From positions 124,001 to 188,000 of the forward strand of contig JAAOMT010000040.1 in NCBI GenBank assembly GCA_016748015.1: DNA of 64,000 nucleotides. The letters are read 5' to 3'. A program made the translations under genes and the position numbers. Origin of the DNA: Geosiphon pyriformis. Taxonomy: Eukaryota; Glomeromycota; Glomeromycetes; Archaeosporales; Geosiphonaceae. Below, in pieces: positions 49,262-61,503 of this stretch (its first letter is position 1; each line of letters begins with the position of its first letter). The notes beneath the pieces were generated by a model that saw only the letters and a list, made by a program, of their open reading frames with translations, had not been told where the DNA came from and did not search any database.

Positions 49262-51124
49262 CCACCAGTAAATCTAAGCCAGCACACAACTAATTTAACT
49301 TCACCAAAACTGAACCAACAGAGACTTTAAGGACCACTAATTTTATTTTCAAACTGCATACCTTGATAGTCAAGATTTTTGAACTGCTCAAATCTAAAAC
49401 TAAAACTTTAAAATCAACTGGAAAAAGAAGCAGAAACATTATCTTAGAACTATTCAAAATCATATCTGAAGCTAAATCCAAATCAGCAGTTACTAAGATA
49501 TCCAAAACATAAGAGAAAGAAAAAAAAGCTAAAGATACCAATTTCATGTCACTGAGTTTGTATACTATGCTGGAAACTTGATCTGCCAAGAGCTCTAAAG
49601 AGCATTTTAAGAATGCCAAATAAGTGTTCAAAGTAAAAGTATCAATAAAAATGGGAAAGTAATAACCACTAGAATCTAAAACACCAGATAGAAGGAAATT
49701 AGAACCAGAATTAGTAAACAATTCATGAGATAAAAAAGCTGTTAAAACTATCTAAACCCATAATTTGTCATCAAAGACAACAGAACAAGAAATTAATATG
49801 TTTTTTTTAACATATAATTTGGCCAATTGGAGGTGAATTGTATCAAAAACAGACTTTTTTTAAATATTTTTGAAAGCACAGAGATAGATGCATTTGGTGT
49901 ATTACATTCCAAAGCCAAGTGGCCAAATTTTTCATATTTCTTATACTAAACTAAATCTATTCTAGTTCAAGAAAGCTTTGTACTGCCAAAAATTGGTTCT
50001 ATGCAAAATACAGATTCAAGTTCTTTTTCTGATCCAAAACCAACAATGGCACAGCAAATCCGATTATCAGTTTTCAGTAAACAATTAATTATGCAGATTT
50101 TTTTACCAGCTTCTTCCAAAAGAGTGCCAAAATCATAAGCTGTTGTTCTTATAGGCAGCATAAACAAAAGTGTTTTGAATTAATCCTTAAATGTTCAAGT
50201 ATTGTAATTCCTTACAGCCATAGCCATATGTACTGAATCTTTCTTAATCAGAAATAACTATTTAGAAATAAACTGTTTAGTCTGATTTAATTTAGTGAAT
50301 TCTATCACAGTTTTTTACCATATTCTAACTAGTTGGATTTTAATTAACACAATCTGACTGAACTTGGCAACAATAGCAATAATCATTTTTTTAAACATAT
50401 TTATAAGAATTTCCTTAATAATCACAGTCTAATTCAATCTGATCTCTTGTCTTTTAAGATTACCATTTATTTTGATACTTTTATTTTTAGCCAATAATGT
50501 GGCTTTATTTATGTTTTTCTCTGAAGTAAATATTAATTGAATGATTCCTTTAAATTTTAAGAGAATAGTGGCCCTTCTCAAAACCATTGACTAATAAAAA
50601 AATTTTTCTGATAAACTGAGTCTTTATTATTGCCAATTTTTTTTCTACAGCCAAGAAATTAATGTTTAAGGCAAATAATTTTTCAACAAATACTTCTACT
50701 TAAGTTTTTATTACTTTAAAATTCATTTATTTTCTGTTTAAAAAAATATTGAGAGGAGGTAAAAGAGGCCCAATTTTCTTATTCATGTTAAAACTGAAAG
50801 AACTGAAAGGGGAACCACAATCCAAACCAGTAATCACCTTTTTTGTTTTAGAAGTAATTGCAGTCAAACCCAAAAAAAACCCATTATTAATATTAGTTAT
50901 ATTATTATTATTATCATTACTAAATATACTGTCTATATTTAAATACACACTATTGCTTAATTTAGACTTAACCAAAGATATATTTTTTTTATTACCAGAG
51001 TGTTTAATATTTTCAAGAACAACTTTTTTTTTTGAGAGAAAAAACTATTAACAGAATCATAAAAAGCACTTTTAAGTGCTTTTTTTTTAAAAATACTACT
51101 ACTTGAAGCTGCTTTCAAGTTCAT
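49262..51124 (-). pseudogene. LINE copy D ORF1 remnant
   Basis: The ATG at 51122-51124 gives MNLKAASSSSIF. An Asn-rich stretch (NDNNNN at about 50895) and the string GLTAITSKTKK follow, homologous to copy A at 8295-8495. The RRM-like part near 50160 reads MFMLPIRTTAYDFGTLLEEAG. The coiled-coil-like C-terminus (49290-49721) contains LAFLKCSLELLADQVSSIV. Multiple stops and at least one shift are present. Confidence 0.7.
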
Positions 51125-51273
51125 GACAAAAGAGTTGTTATTTTTTTTATTAATTGCTTAACGAGTGAGGTCCAAATACTACCTAGCACTATACATCATG
51201 GAATTGATCTAAACTAGGCGTGAATTATGCACTTTCTACATGTGACCAGCCACTCGGGCCGATCAGAACAACA

Positions 51274-54200
51274 CTACGCAGCTATATGAACTGACACTAA
51301 TTCACCTATACCTGAAAAGAACAAGCAAGTCTTGCGAAAACCAAAATGAACACCTAAAGCACTAGTAATGCCAAGTAACCTAACCACCCCTGCAGAGAAC
51401 CTCAAAGCCAAACCATGAACCGAGACGACGGCTGAACCATCTAGTGGGATCAGTCCATTCTTTTCCATATACGCACAATGCTTAGCACGAATTGACTAGA
51501 CATCCTTCCTGAAAGCAAGACCAAGAGAGCGCACAAACTTGACAATCTCCAAAACAGCAATCTTGGGGTCATGAAAGATGGAAACAGCCTTGCTAAACCA
51601 TCCATTGAAAATAAAGCCCTTAAAAAGAGCCATAGACACAGAGGAATCAGAAACACTGGATGACAACAGCTGCAATATACCCGAAAAGGAGTGAAAGGAG
51701 CCAGAAAGCGCCTTCCAGGACCCTACATGAGAATTCAACAACTGGCGCCAAACAGACTCGTCAACCTTGCAAGAGAACACATGATCTGACACCTCCACCT
51801 CACCACAATACAAGCACAACACACTAGGATAACGTTTATCATAGAGGCGCTTCTGAACAGCAACCGGCAGCCGATGGTGCAAAGACTTCATAAAATAAGT
51901 ACACACACTGGATGAATATCTGCTGGTGAATCCTGCAGCCATGTGCAAATTAGGATGCCACACCAATGACAAACGGGACCAATCAACCTCAGAAGACAAG
52001 CTGCCAACCAAAACCCCAGAACCAGAACCAACCTCCCACTGCGCACGACAAATAAAATGATAAATATCACGAACAAAATGCCTTGAATTTCCAGAAACAA
52101 CATCACCATCAGCTGCCAAGAAGTGCTCACTCAAGCGAGGGGGAAGATACCAATTGGAGAGAGAAGCGGCACCAGCAATCACATCAGCACGCTCATTTCC
52201 CGAAACACCAGAATGACTTTTCACCTTGCGAAAGCTAACCCTTAACTTCTTACTGTGAATTACATTGACAATATGACGACATTCGACCCAACACTGATTA
52301 TAAAAATTGGGACACACTAGATCCAACTCCGACCTGCAAGCATCCAACGCCGATTGACTATCTGAGAACAAACAAACAGAGCTCAACGGGGGAACACACT
52401 CCAAAGCTAAAGCAACAGCCTGCAATTCTGCCAAAGTAAACGACATCAAACCCAATATCCTTACGCCCAAACCCAAACCAATGTCCTCAAAAAAAACAGC
52501 AGCACCAGCTCTACAGCCAACCGTGCCAAGACCACTAAGAGATCCATCCGTATATACTGACAGGCTGCTAGCACCGGTCACCAAGAGACGATCATGAATA
52601 GACACAAATTCACCAGACTTAAGAATGTTCGAAGGACTACCATCCCCCAAAACTAGAGACTGATCACGAGAAGATTTCACACTATTGAGAAACAAAACAG
52701 AATGCTTGAACCACTCAGGAACTGGGCCACGGGGGTCCAATTTCTTTTACCGCTTGAAAGTGTACCAATTATAGACAGCACCATGACAGTTACGAAGTTG
52801 ATTCACAAAGGCAATACCATACCGCTGAAGGAAAGGGAGAAACTTGAGAAACTTTGACTCGCCCAGAACTTCAGACATAGGCACTCCGCCATGAGACCGA
52901 AAGAAACTAATCAAAGAGCCACCCAAAGACACATTGCAATTGACAAGAACACAAACCATGCCTGCCAGAAAGTTATTAGAAGCACTGACACAAATACGAA
53001 CAGGAGAACACAATGGATAAACAGGGTGCCAACACAGAACTTGCAAGTCATGAGACCTGTGAGAAAACAAACAACTCAAGATACCACCAGAGTTTGCAAA
53101 ACTGACAAGGGAAGCGATTTTGCTTTCAGATTGAACTTGAGAAAATGACTTCAAACCATAAAACGAAGGGTGGTAAACCACATCATTGGAGAAATTGAGT
53201 GGCAAACCAGACTTGAGCTTCAAACCTTTACGAATCAGAGCATCCCACTTCCCGCACACGCCAACAAAAATAAAACTGAACTGAGTTCTATAGCTGACTA
53301 TCGGATGCAGAACTGCCAACACCAAATACAAAAACTGCTTATCTGAGACTGCCTTCCTTAACACCAGATTGGTGAAAAAACAAACGTTTGAATGCGCCTT
53401 AGCCAAGCTAGGCTTCGAAAGACTCTCAGTTGACAGAAAAATGCCCAGATATTGGTAAGATTCGCCCTTTTTGGCAATAGAAATGGGCGAACCACTGATA
53501 GAAAGGGAGAAACTGCTGACTCTGCTATTGATAGGAATGGCTACCGTTTTGTTGTTGTTAATAGAAATGTCATTGATAAAAAAAAATTCACTAGCAACAT
53601 CAAGAATATGTTGAGTAGCCGTCTGACTGCTACCAACCCAAATCGTATCATCAACAAAAGCACCAGCGGCAAAAAAAGAAGAAAACCCAGCCTGGAATTC
53701 AGAACGACCATTCTTGGAAACAAAGTGAGAGTTCAACCTATACCCACATACACTCTCCTGTCTTTTGACTTCGCACAAAAGAGGATCATAAAATATGCGC
53801 CAGAGAAGAGGAGAGAAGACCTCTCCCTGGTCCAAACCATCGTGCACACGGTAATCGCTTGTCAGTCCAAAATCAGTCATGACTCAGTTGGTATGATCTC
53901 TATGAATATCACCAAAAAACCGAATAAATTTGCTACATATCTTAATCCTGACCAAACTTTTCTTGAGATGCTCCCAGCCAACTGAGTCATACGTCTTTCG
54001 CATGTCCTGCAGAACCAGCCATAGCTCCCTGTTTTTTTCTAAAGCATCTTTGACCACCGAACCAATTGCAAAAATAGGGGACTGGGTTGTTGTACTTTTC
54101 AAAACTGAGAAATTAGCCCCTCGAAGCACGTTAAAAGTACTGCACGCCAAAGAAATCCTGTCCGAGAGTATCTTGGAAAGAACCTTGCGAGCTGTTTTGA

Positions 54201-55962
54201 TCAAGGCAATAGGACGTGTGTTCATTAAAACACCTTCCCACTCATAAGGTTTCGGAATCATCAAGACCTATGCTTCCTTCCAAGGACCGGGCACTAACTC
54301 ACTAGACAAACAAAAATTCAAGAGCACCAACAACATATCCAAAACTGACCTATTACAATGTTTCCAAAGCTCATTTGAAATACCCAACAAACCAGCCGCT
54401 TTACCCTTCGGAAGATCAGAAATCATCTCAAGGAACTCATCATACCCAATCGAACACATGACACCAGAAAAAGCTTCATCAAAAACATACTCCAGTGGCT
54501 AATATTAAAGGCGCCAATCATCCGAGACATTATCGACCACCCGACGCTTCCTAGTCCAATCTTCCATGATCGCATCTACCTTGGATTTGACCTGCTCAGA
54601 TTCCAAAATCAATTCGTCATCAACCACCAAATAATCCAGCACAATCTTACGAAACGGGCGCTCCAACACACTTCTTATTGTATGACCTTTATTTATCTCA
54701 AAGCTTTCCATCCTCTTGTTTATTGCAGATCTGATGCATGCTTCTTTAGCACTCTGAGATTCAATGAGCTTGAACTTTCGATAAGATTTCCTGACACCAA
54801 AAAGAGCAGAACAAACACGACCAGATTCCACACCAGAGTCCACCAGATCCTGAATGACCAAAGCCTTGACACTGTCCAGAGAAGCCCAACACCTCATGAG
54901 AGAAGCAAAATCCACAGCACACCTCACACAAAATGCCTTAATAATTTTTGAAACCAGAAGCTCCAACTTGTGGAACCTTGACGACTCTTTGGTAAAGACA
55001 CCATCAAATTCCTTGAACCACTTTCTCTTGAACACTTCATTAGCCGAAAGAATCATTATTCTGCGAACAACATCCCACATTGCATCCAAATCCAAAAACC
55101 TCACAGAAACAGCAAACTTATCTGAGAACATTGTTGCATTAGCCAATGTGGCACACTTAAAATCGATCCATTTACTCTCATCAGCACCCTTGAAATCAAA
55201 CTTCCATCTGTCTCTGTTTGCTTGCTTGCGAAAAGAGCTCAATTGCATATCCAGAAGCCCACCCAGACCCAAAGACACTGAGACAGCTTGATGATCCATG
55301 TCAAAGTGCTCACTGACACCCGAAACATTACGATGTACCATCGCATTGACCAGATTCGGAGAGACAAACACGTAATCAATCGTTCTTTTGACACCCCTAG
55401 AGTTCTCCCAAGTGGGCATTTTCACAGCCGGGCTCCTGACCAAAAAGTTAATCAATCCCAAATCAAGGCACTTCTTGAAACTTGCACACTTATGAGAGCC
55501 GTCTTTATTAAAATCACCACCGAGGATAACAAAGGAGGACTCGTTAACAGCCTTTGCAATGATAGAGTTGATTTCGCCTGCCTGAGAGAACTGGACCGCC
55601 GAAGAAGCACCAGCGTACAGTCCCAAAATTGACACAGAGAGCCTGTTCTTGAAAAGTAACTTGATAGACAACAACCAACCCAGGACTTCAGACACCTTGC
55701 ACACATGTCTCACCAAAGAAGAGTTCATAACCACCGCCACACCAGCACCCAGATACCCAGAATCCAAACCAGTAGTAAACACCCAAATCCCATCAAACTT
55801 GTTAATGATCCAGGACCAAATCTTACTTTTTAACTTAGTTTTAGTAAAAATTGAAATTGAATTGTTCATGTCCTTATGCCAACGAACGACATCACCCTGC
55901 TTCGCAGGGTTGTTCATTCCTCTAACATTGCATGTAGCAACTCTCCATACTAATTCACTCAT
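51274..55962 (-). pseudogene. LINE copy E ORF2 (endonuclease-RT-RNase H), six nonsense codons
   Basis: The frame is 1563 codons long and begins MSELVWRVATCNVRG 11 nt after the ORF1 stop. AP endonuclease spans about residues 1-230 (CNVRG, GGDFNKDG, TIDYVFVS, DMDHQAV); the catalytic Glu is Lys41 here (AAA at 55840-55842). RT spans about 480-850, with LPKGKAAGL, LVLQDMRKTYDSVGW, GLDQGEVFSPLLW and FVDD at 769-772. RNase H carboxylates are Asp1139, Glu1179, Asp1201 and Asp1260. The zinc knuckle CLYCGEVEVSDHVFSC is at 1383-1398. Stops lie at about 54524 and 54518 (Gln and Trp), 54265 (Trp), 53881 (Arg), 52741 and 51493 (Trp); all but the one at 52741 need a single transition. Known function: target nicking and target-primed reverse transcription. 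Confidence 0.93.
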
Positions 55963-55973
55963 TGAGAGGGGGA

Positions 55974-57536
55974 TTAGAAGTTCACACCACCAGCCAAAGC
56001 CAGACTATCGAAACGAGCGGACAAGATCAACACAGATTTGGAGAGGCCCTCCAACATATTTTCCAACTTGACAACATGGGAGGACGTGGATGAGTCCATA
56101 ATTGTGGCAGATTCATGGCCATCAGCCATACTCAAGTCCATATCCAATGTCACATCACTTTCCGAATTCTGTGGCGGGGTGACCACTGGCAGCCGGCATC
56201 CGTGACCAGGCTGGGGAACCACCGGCACAAGCAAATCTAACCTCTTGGCCAACCCATCAATTTGTTTTGTGAGACTGACAAGACCATTCTCGATACTGAC
56301 CAGTCTTTTTTCCAGATCTTTTGCAATAGGAGGGGTAGGTTTACCATCGACGACAGAACCAAAACTTGTCTTACCACCAGAGAGAGAGGGAGCAGAGGGA
56401 GTGCTAACCACCGATGCCCAAGTTTTACCACCAAAAGCCAAAGGACGAGAGATAGACGCAGATCTCCTTGCATAAATTTTCGCCAATCTGGATTGGTCCT
56501 GAACCGAAAGGTGAGCCTTTCTGCCTCCTGCAATCCCAGCACCTTTGACTGTTCTGCAACCAAGAGAAGTATGACCAAATTTCTTACAAACCGCACATGA
56601 AACTAAAGAAAGACGGAACCAATAGAGACCAAAGCTCTTTATAACTGGAGTCATTGTCATTGCATTAACTAATTCCACTTCCAAGCTAAAACACACAGTG
56701 GCACAGCGGGCGCGAGAATAACTGACGGGATTGCGATCGATGAAGCAGGTTTTCCCACCAATAGAACCAATAAAATTCCACAAATCATGAGCAGTGGTTC
56801 CCATGGGAAGAGTATATAGCAAAGCCCTAAAATTATCTCTGGCATCTCACGATTGTTTGTCGATATCAGCCCTGGCCACCCGAATCATGTCCTTCTCAAT
56901 GAGGATAGACCACTTAGAGGCCAGAAAATCAGCCTGGTCTTGATCTTCCAATTCGATGATTGCCTTTTGCCATAAACCCACCAGCTGCATTTTGATCGAC
57001 TTAATGATGCCAAATTCGGCTACAGCCGCACGCACAGCCTCCAAAGATGTTCTCACAGGAATTTCTTTCAGCACAATTGCCCGATTTGTACAATTGTTGA
57101 CAGGGCGCTTGAGATTGGTGTTTACCACAACACCACGGTCATTAGCCAGATTAGCTGCAGTCATCATCGCCTCTTCAGAAGTGAAAGTAGCCCGAATGAT
57201 TCCACCAAATTTTGAAGGGGTAGAGGCCCCCCCAAAACCATTTACACCTGAAAAGATTTTTCTGACAAAATTGACTTTTTCCTGAAAGGATTTACCCACC
57301 ACCGCCACCAGATCTATATCCAAAGCAAAGGACTTGCGAACAGGCACCTGAACGGACGGCTTGACTGGAAAAGGAGGCGGGAGAAGAAGAGATTCATCCA
57401 ACACATCACCATCCGCATCGACAGCATCATAATCAATCACACCCAATGGCTTCCCTAATACCTTTTTGGTCTTTACACACAAACCTCTAGGCGTTTGATC
57501 AGGATCCTCTCCCACGAAAGGACCATCATCACCATA
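55974..57536 (-). pseudogene. LINE copy E ORF1, all but the N-terminus
   Basis: The frame is open from the breakpoint at 57536 to TAA at 55974 except for TGA near 56844 (DKQS-DARDNF, Trp in copy B). Domains: the KSFALDIDLVAVVGKS...GFGGAS block; an RRM-like fold (AIVLKEIPV to IRVARAD); a second RRM-like fold from LLYTLPMGTTAHDL to CATVCFSLE; an intact CCHC knuckle CAVCKKFGHTSLGC (about residues 307-320, counting from the GTG at 57515); the GGKTWASV motif; and a coiled coil (LEKRLVSIENGLVSLTKQ). There is no in-frame ATG near its right end, because the N-terminal 75 codons are at 61279-61503. Confidence 0.9.
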
Positions 57537-58640
57537 AAAATAATAGACTTAATAATTTAAATATATATAATATAAAACTTATAAAACAGATTACAAATTT
57601 TAATAAATCAAAAAAAAAACAAATTTACAAATTAAAACCAATAATTTAAACTTTAATATTTTTAAAATTATTAATTTTTAAAAGTTTTTTATTAAATATA
57701 AAACTTTTTTAAAGTATTAATTTTAATTATAACTATATTAAAAGCTTTTTAAAAATTAAAAATAACAAATATATTTTAATAATAGTTAAATTTGAATTAA
57801 TTATATATTATTATTTTTAAAAATTATATAATAAGAAAAAAACCAAAATATTTTTAACTATTTTTTTTATTAAATATTATTTATTAAAATAAACTAATAA
57901 ATAAAAACAAATTTAATAAATTAAGCATATTAATACAAATTAATAGATTTTAATTTAATAGTAATAACTTTATTAAATATTTAAAAACATTTTAATATTG
58001 TTATGAATCTACTAAAAAAAATCTGATAAAATATAACAATAATAAAGAATTATAATATATTTTTAATTTTAATATAATAAAATAATTAATTTAATATTAA
58101 TAAATTATATATTAATTAAAAAACAGTTTTTATAATCTAATTTGATTTTTAAAAAATATTAAATATTAAATAAATTTTTTTATCAAAAATTTTTTAATAA
58201 TTGTTTTTTAAAATAAAATTACTAACATAAAAATATAACTTATTTTATTAAAAATGTAAAATTAAATGTAAAATTAGCTATTAATTTTAATTTATTTTAA
58301 AAATATTTTGTTTTTATTGTTGTTTAAATTAAAAAAAAAATAAAACAAAAAACATTAAATATTTATTTTTATAATTATAACCAAACCATTTTTTTGGCTC
58401 TAAATAAAAATAATTTTCTTTAAAGTCTTTTTTAAATAATTAATTATGATTAATTTTTATATAATTATTACTATTATAAAAAATTCTAAAACTTTTAACA
58501 ACAAATTAATAATAAAACTTATCTTTTTTTACTACCTTTTTTATATTTGTTTAAATAACCAAAAAAGTTAAAGATATAAAAAAACAGTTTTTTTTTAATT
58601 TAAAATAATTAATTCTTTTAAAATACCAAAAAAAAACTTG
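57537..58640. other. AT-rich interval inside the inverted segment
   Basis: About 1.1 kb of nearly pure A/T next to the LINE E breakpoint. No gene or clear repeat homology is recognised. Confidence 0.5.
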
Positions 58641-58649
58641 TTTTGGTAT

Positions 58650-60180
58650 TTTTTAAAGTATTATTTTGAATTTAAAGTCTGTTTTTTTTGTAAAAAATGA
58701 AACAATAGTTTTTTTTAGTTTTTTAATGTTTATTTTAATTTTATTACAACTATATTAATTATAATATTTAATTTAAATTTAATTGTAAACAATAATTTTT
58801 TTGTTTTGAATAATAATAATAGTAATATATTTACCAAAACTAAATTTGATTATATTATATATTATATTAGTATTTGATTAATTTTTACCAATTTTATAAA
58901 CAAAACAAGTTATATTTTTCTATATGTTTTTAATTAATTAATTTATTAAATTACTTAATCTTAAAGATTAAATTAATTAAATAAAAATTAAAGCTATTTT
59001 TTGTTTTTTGGTAATATTGCTTTTAGTATTTAAAAAACTATTGTTAATTATTAAAAAATTTTTAAATAAATAGTTTTTATTTTAATATTTAATGTTTTTT
59101 TAAAATTAAATTAGTTTTTATCAAAACTGTTTTAATTTTATTAATATAAAATTAGTTTTTAAGAATAATATAAAGCTATTTTATATAAAGTTTGTCTTTT
59201 AGGTTTTTTTAAATACTAATTTTAAATTAAACTTATTGGTTTTATTTCTTTTTTTACTTTTAAAATTGCTAAATTTTTAATAATTTCTGAATTTATGTCT
59301 TTTTTTATTGTTATTATTTTATAAAATATACTTAAAAATGTTTTAATTATTAATATTAAAACAATTTTTAATGCTTTAATAAAAATTTCAAATTTAATTA
59401 AAGTTTGCTAATATTTGGCAATATATTATTATTTATTTTAAGTTTTTTAATACAGTTATAACTGTTTTTATTTGTTAATTGATTTTAATAAATAAAAATA
59501 ATATTAAAATTTTTTTTATTAATTAAAAAGAAATTATTCTTTTTTATAATATGTAAAATTAAATTGATTAATTTTTTTAATTATATTGTATTTAAAACTA
59601 ATAAATTGGTTTTTTAGATTTGTAAGTATATTGCTTTATTTTTTTTTTTATTTTACAATTATAATATGTAATTATTACTTTTGGTTTTTAAAAAACTTAG
59701 ATATTACAATTATGAAAATTAGTACTTTAAAAAAATATTATATTTAACAAAAAATTTTTGTTTATTAATATTTTTTTAGATATTAAATTTTAATTATTTG
59801 GTTTTTAATTACAAAATATTATTATTTCTTTTTTTAACTCTTTATTTAAGTTTATAATTAATTTTAATATTAAGTTTTATATTAAAACATTTATTTTATT
59901 ATTTTTTATTGTTATTATTTCTTTAATTATTTTTATTGTTATTAATATTATTAATTTTTTGGTTGATTTTTAATTGGTTTTACTAATTAAGTTTATTATA
60001 GCTTATTAATATTTTGGTTTTTTAATAATTAAGTTGATTAAAACTTTTTTTGTTTTATATATTAAATTAAAAAAAAATATGTTTTTTATACAAAATAAAA
60101 ATTTTAATTTTAGAAAAACTTTTGATAATATAAGTAAAAATATTGTTTAAACTTAAAATAAAATATAAAATCAAAAATAA
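58650..60180. repeat. AT-rich dispersed repeat, copy 2
   Basis: It is a direct-orientation homologue of 1-1400, with colinear similarity through the TTAATTGATTTTAATAA, AGATTTRTAA and GTACTTTAAAAAA type landmarks. No reading frame. It ends where a minus-strand LINE 3' end begins. Confidence 0.6.
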
Positions 60181-60199
60181 TAATATAAATATATTTACT

Positions 60200-60310
60200 T
60201 AATTTTTTTTTAATAAGTTTAATAAATATAGCCCAATTATTATCTAAAAACATATAATTATACAAGATCTTATATTAAGTATGACTTATGCTTTTTTTTA
60301 CACATGACCA
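60200..60310 (-). mobile_element. LINE 3' end fragment (-), decayed
   Basis: A T-run is followed by a stretch matching the copy E 3' UTR, ending GACTTATGC...TACACATGACCAGTC (copy E: GAATTATGC...TACATGTGACCAGCC at about 51215-51250). Similarity stops near 60310, so this is a very short 5'-truncated copy or a remnant. Confidence 0.6.
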
Positions 60311-60439
60311 GTCTTATTTAATTAATAACTTTTAAAAACATTAAATATTTAATAAATTAAAAAACTTTTTTTTCTATATCTTTAATTTTTTTAAAAAGTT
60401 ATTTTTTAAAAAAAAAGTTATTTTTCTTTATTATTAAGT

Positions 60440-60915
60440 TTTTAATATTAAACTTAATATGAATATATTTTTTTATTTAAATTTACAACTGTTGCTAATT
60501 TAATTAATATAATAAGTCTTAATAAAAATGCCAAGAATTTGAATATTGGCTTTACTAACAAATTTTTCTTAATAAAAAAGAAAAAAAAATGTATTTTTAT
60601 TAAAAATAATAATAATAATACTAATTTTATTTCTTATATTATGATAATTTTAGTTAATAATATAAATTATATTAATATAAATAGTATTACTAAAACAAAA
60701 AATATTAATATTAATAAATATTATTTAATAAAAATATCTGTTTTTGGCTTTAATAATAATAATAATAATAATAATAAAATAAAGATATTTAATATAAATA
60801 CTATTTTAAAAACATTAAAAATTAAAACTTATATAGTAATAATAAAGTTTTTAAACAAGATTAATTTTAATAAAAACAATAATAATAATAGTGCTTTTTT
60901 TTTTGTTTTTTAAAA
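60440..60915 (+). mobile_element. LINE ORF1 N-terminal fragment with AAT expansions
   Basis: A frame at 60539-60913 with runs of four to eight Asn encoded by AAT tracts. Its start region (a TTTTTCTTAA...AAAAAAG pattern) and its end (SAFFF) parallel the N-terminal part of copy A ORF1 (8176-8495), which is also Asn-rich. It is not expected to encode a functional protein. Confidence 0.4.
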
Positions 60916-61017
60916 TTATATACTTTAAATATTAATTTTTTTGCTATTAAAGTAAATTATCTTAGAAAAAGTTAAAATTAATTAGAAAATTATTTTTAAA
61001 TATAAATAAATTAGAGA

Positions 61018-61135
61018 AAAAAAAACTTTTTTTTCTCTTATATCTAAAATTTTCCAAAAAGCATTTTTTTTAAAAAAGAAGTTTTATTTTTTCTTGTTAT
61101 TTTTTTTCAATATTTCTCTAACTAACAAAAATAAA
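61018..61135 (+). mobile_element. Displaced 5' UTR of LINE D
   Basis: It aligns with the copy A 5' UTR (8028-8135) through AAAATTTTCCAAA and AATATTTCT and ends at CTAACTAACAA, precisely where the LINE D fragment left at 51124-51137 takes up. Its orientation is opposite to the rest of LINE D. Confidence 0.6.
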
Positions 61136-61278
61136 TTAAAAACTTCTTTTTCTTCTTTGTTCAAAATTCCCAAAAAAGAGTTAAGAGTTTTTTTTGAAAG
61201 AAGTTTTTTACCATTCAGTATGATAAATCAAAACCGTTTTTCGATTACAAAGCCACTGTTGGCTCTGTTATCGCTGTT

Positions 61279-61503
61279 ATGAAAAAGACTGCTAAAGTTT
61301 CTGGTTCTGAGAGTGGTTTTAAAGTGGTTGCATCAAGGAAAAAGAGGAAAAGAGGTGTGTTGGCAGAGGGTGTTGATAATGGAAGAGTTGCTGCTGAAGT
61401 TCCTGGTGTTTGTTCATGGGGTTCGGAGACTGGTAACACTACGGAATCTGAGAGTATTGACATGGAGGAAGAATGCTTGGTGGAAGAAACCAGTGTGGAT
61501 TAT
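61279..61503 (+). pseudogene. Displaced N-terminus of LINE E ORF1
   Basis: 75 codons from ATG 61279 (MKKTAKVSGSESG) to VDY, in a GC-containing patch unlike both flanks. The string CSWGSETG...LVEETS aligns with copy B ORF1 around 19440-19550 (S-SSEVSS...VAEKTS), and the next residues of that alignment, GDDGPFVGED, are found at the other breakpoint (57533 downward, minus strand). Frame and order fit exactly. The 5' UTR of copy E would be 61136-61278. Beyond 61503 the frame runs into AT-rich sequence and stops at 61545. Confidence 0.75.

Larger units (their letters stand above)
44462..51137 (-). mobile_element. LINE copy D, decayed; 5' UTR cut by LINE E
   Basis: The 3' UTR on the left aligns with copy E (ACAAGTATAGTTCAA matches ACGAGTGAGGTCCAA by transitions plus one other change). 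ORF2 and ORF1 follow on the minus strand, up to an ATG at 51124. Beyond that only about 14 bases of 5' UTR remain before the A-tail of LINE E begins at 51138. The missing remainder of the 5' UTR is found at 61018-61135. It is more AT-rich than copies B, C and E but less than A and F. Confidence 0.85.
51138..57536 (-). mobile_element. LINE copy E, best preserved; 5' end displaced by an inversion
   Basis: The T-run at 51144-51151 (minus-strand A-tail) and CACTCGTTAAGCAATTAA mark the 3' end. ORF2 and most of ORF1 are in single frames with only seven stops in total and no frameshift. Base composition is far richer in G+C than its neighbours. Homology stops abruptly at 57536 inside ORF1; the matching N-terminal codons lie in opposite orientation at 61279-61503. 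The A-tail joins LINE D at a TAACAA string, and TAACAA also precedes the displaced 5' end (about 61120), consistent with a short target duplication. Confidence 0.92.

Noticed and set aside
53452-53985. 177-codon plus-strand frame opposite LINE E, and similar ones at 55288-56600
   Set aside because: Antisense shadows of the strongly supported ORF1/ORF2 on the minus strand; no recognisable domain.
57537-61503. LINE twin-priming (a 5' inversion made during insertion) as the cause of the split LINE E
   Set aside because: Twin-priming leaves the inverted 5' piece directly next to the 3' piece. Here nearly 4 kb of unrelated AT-rich sequence, and LINE D 5' UTR, lie between, which a later inversion explains better.
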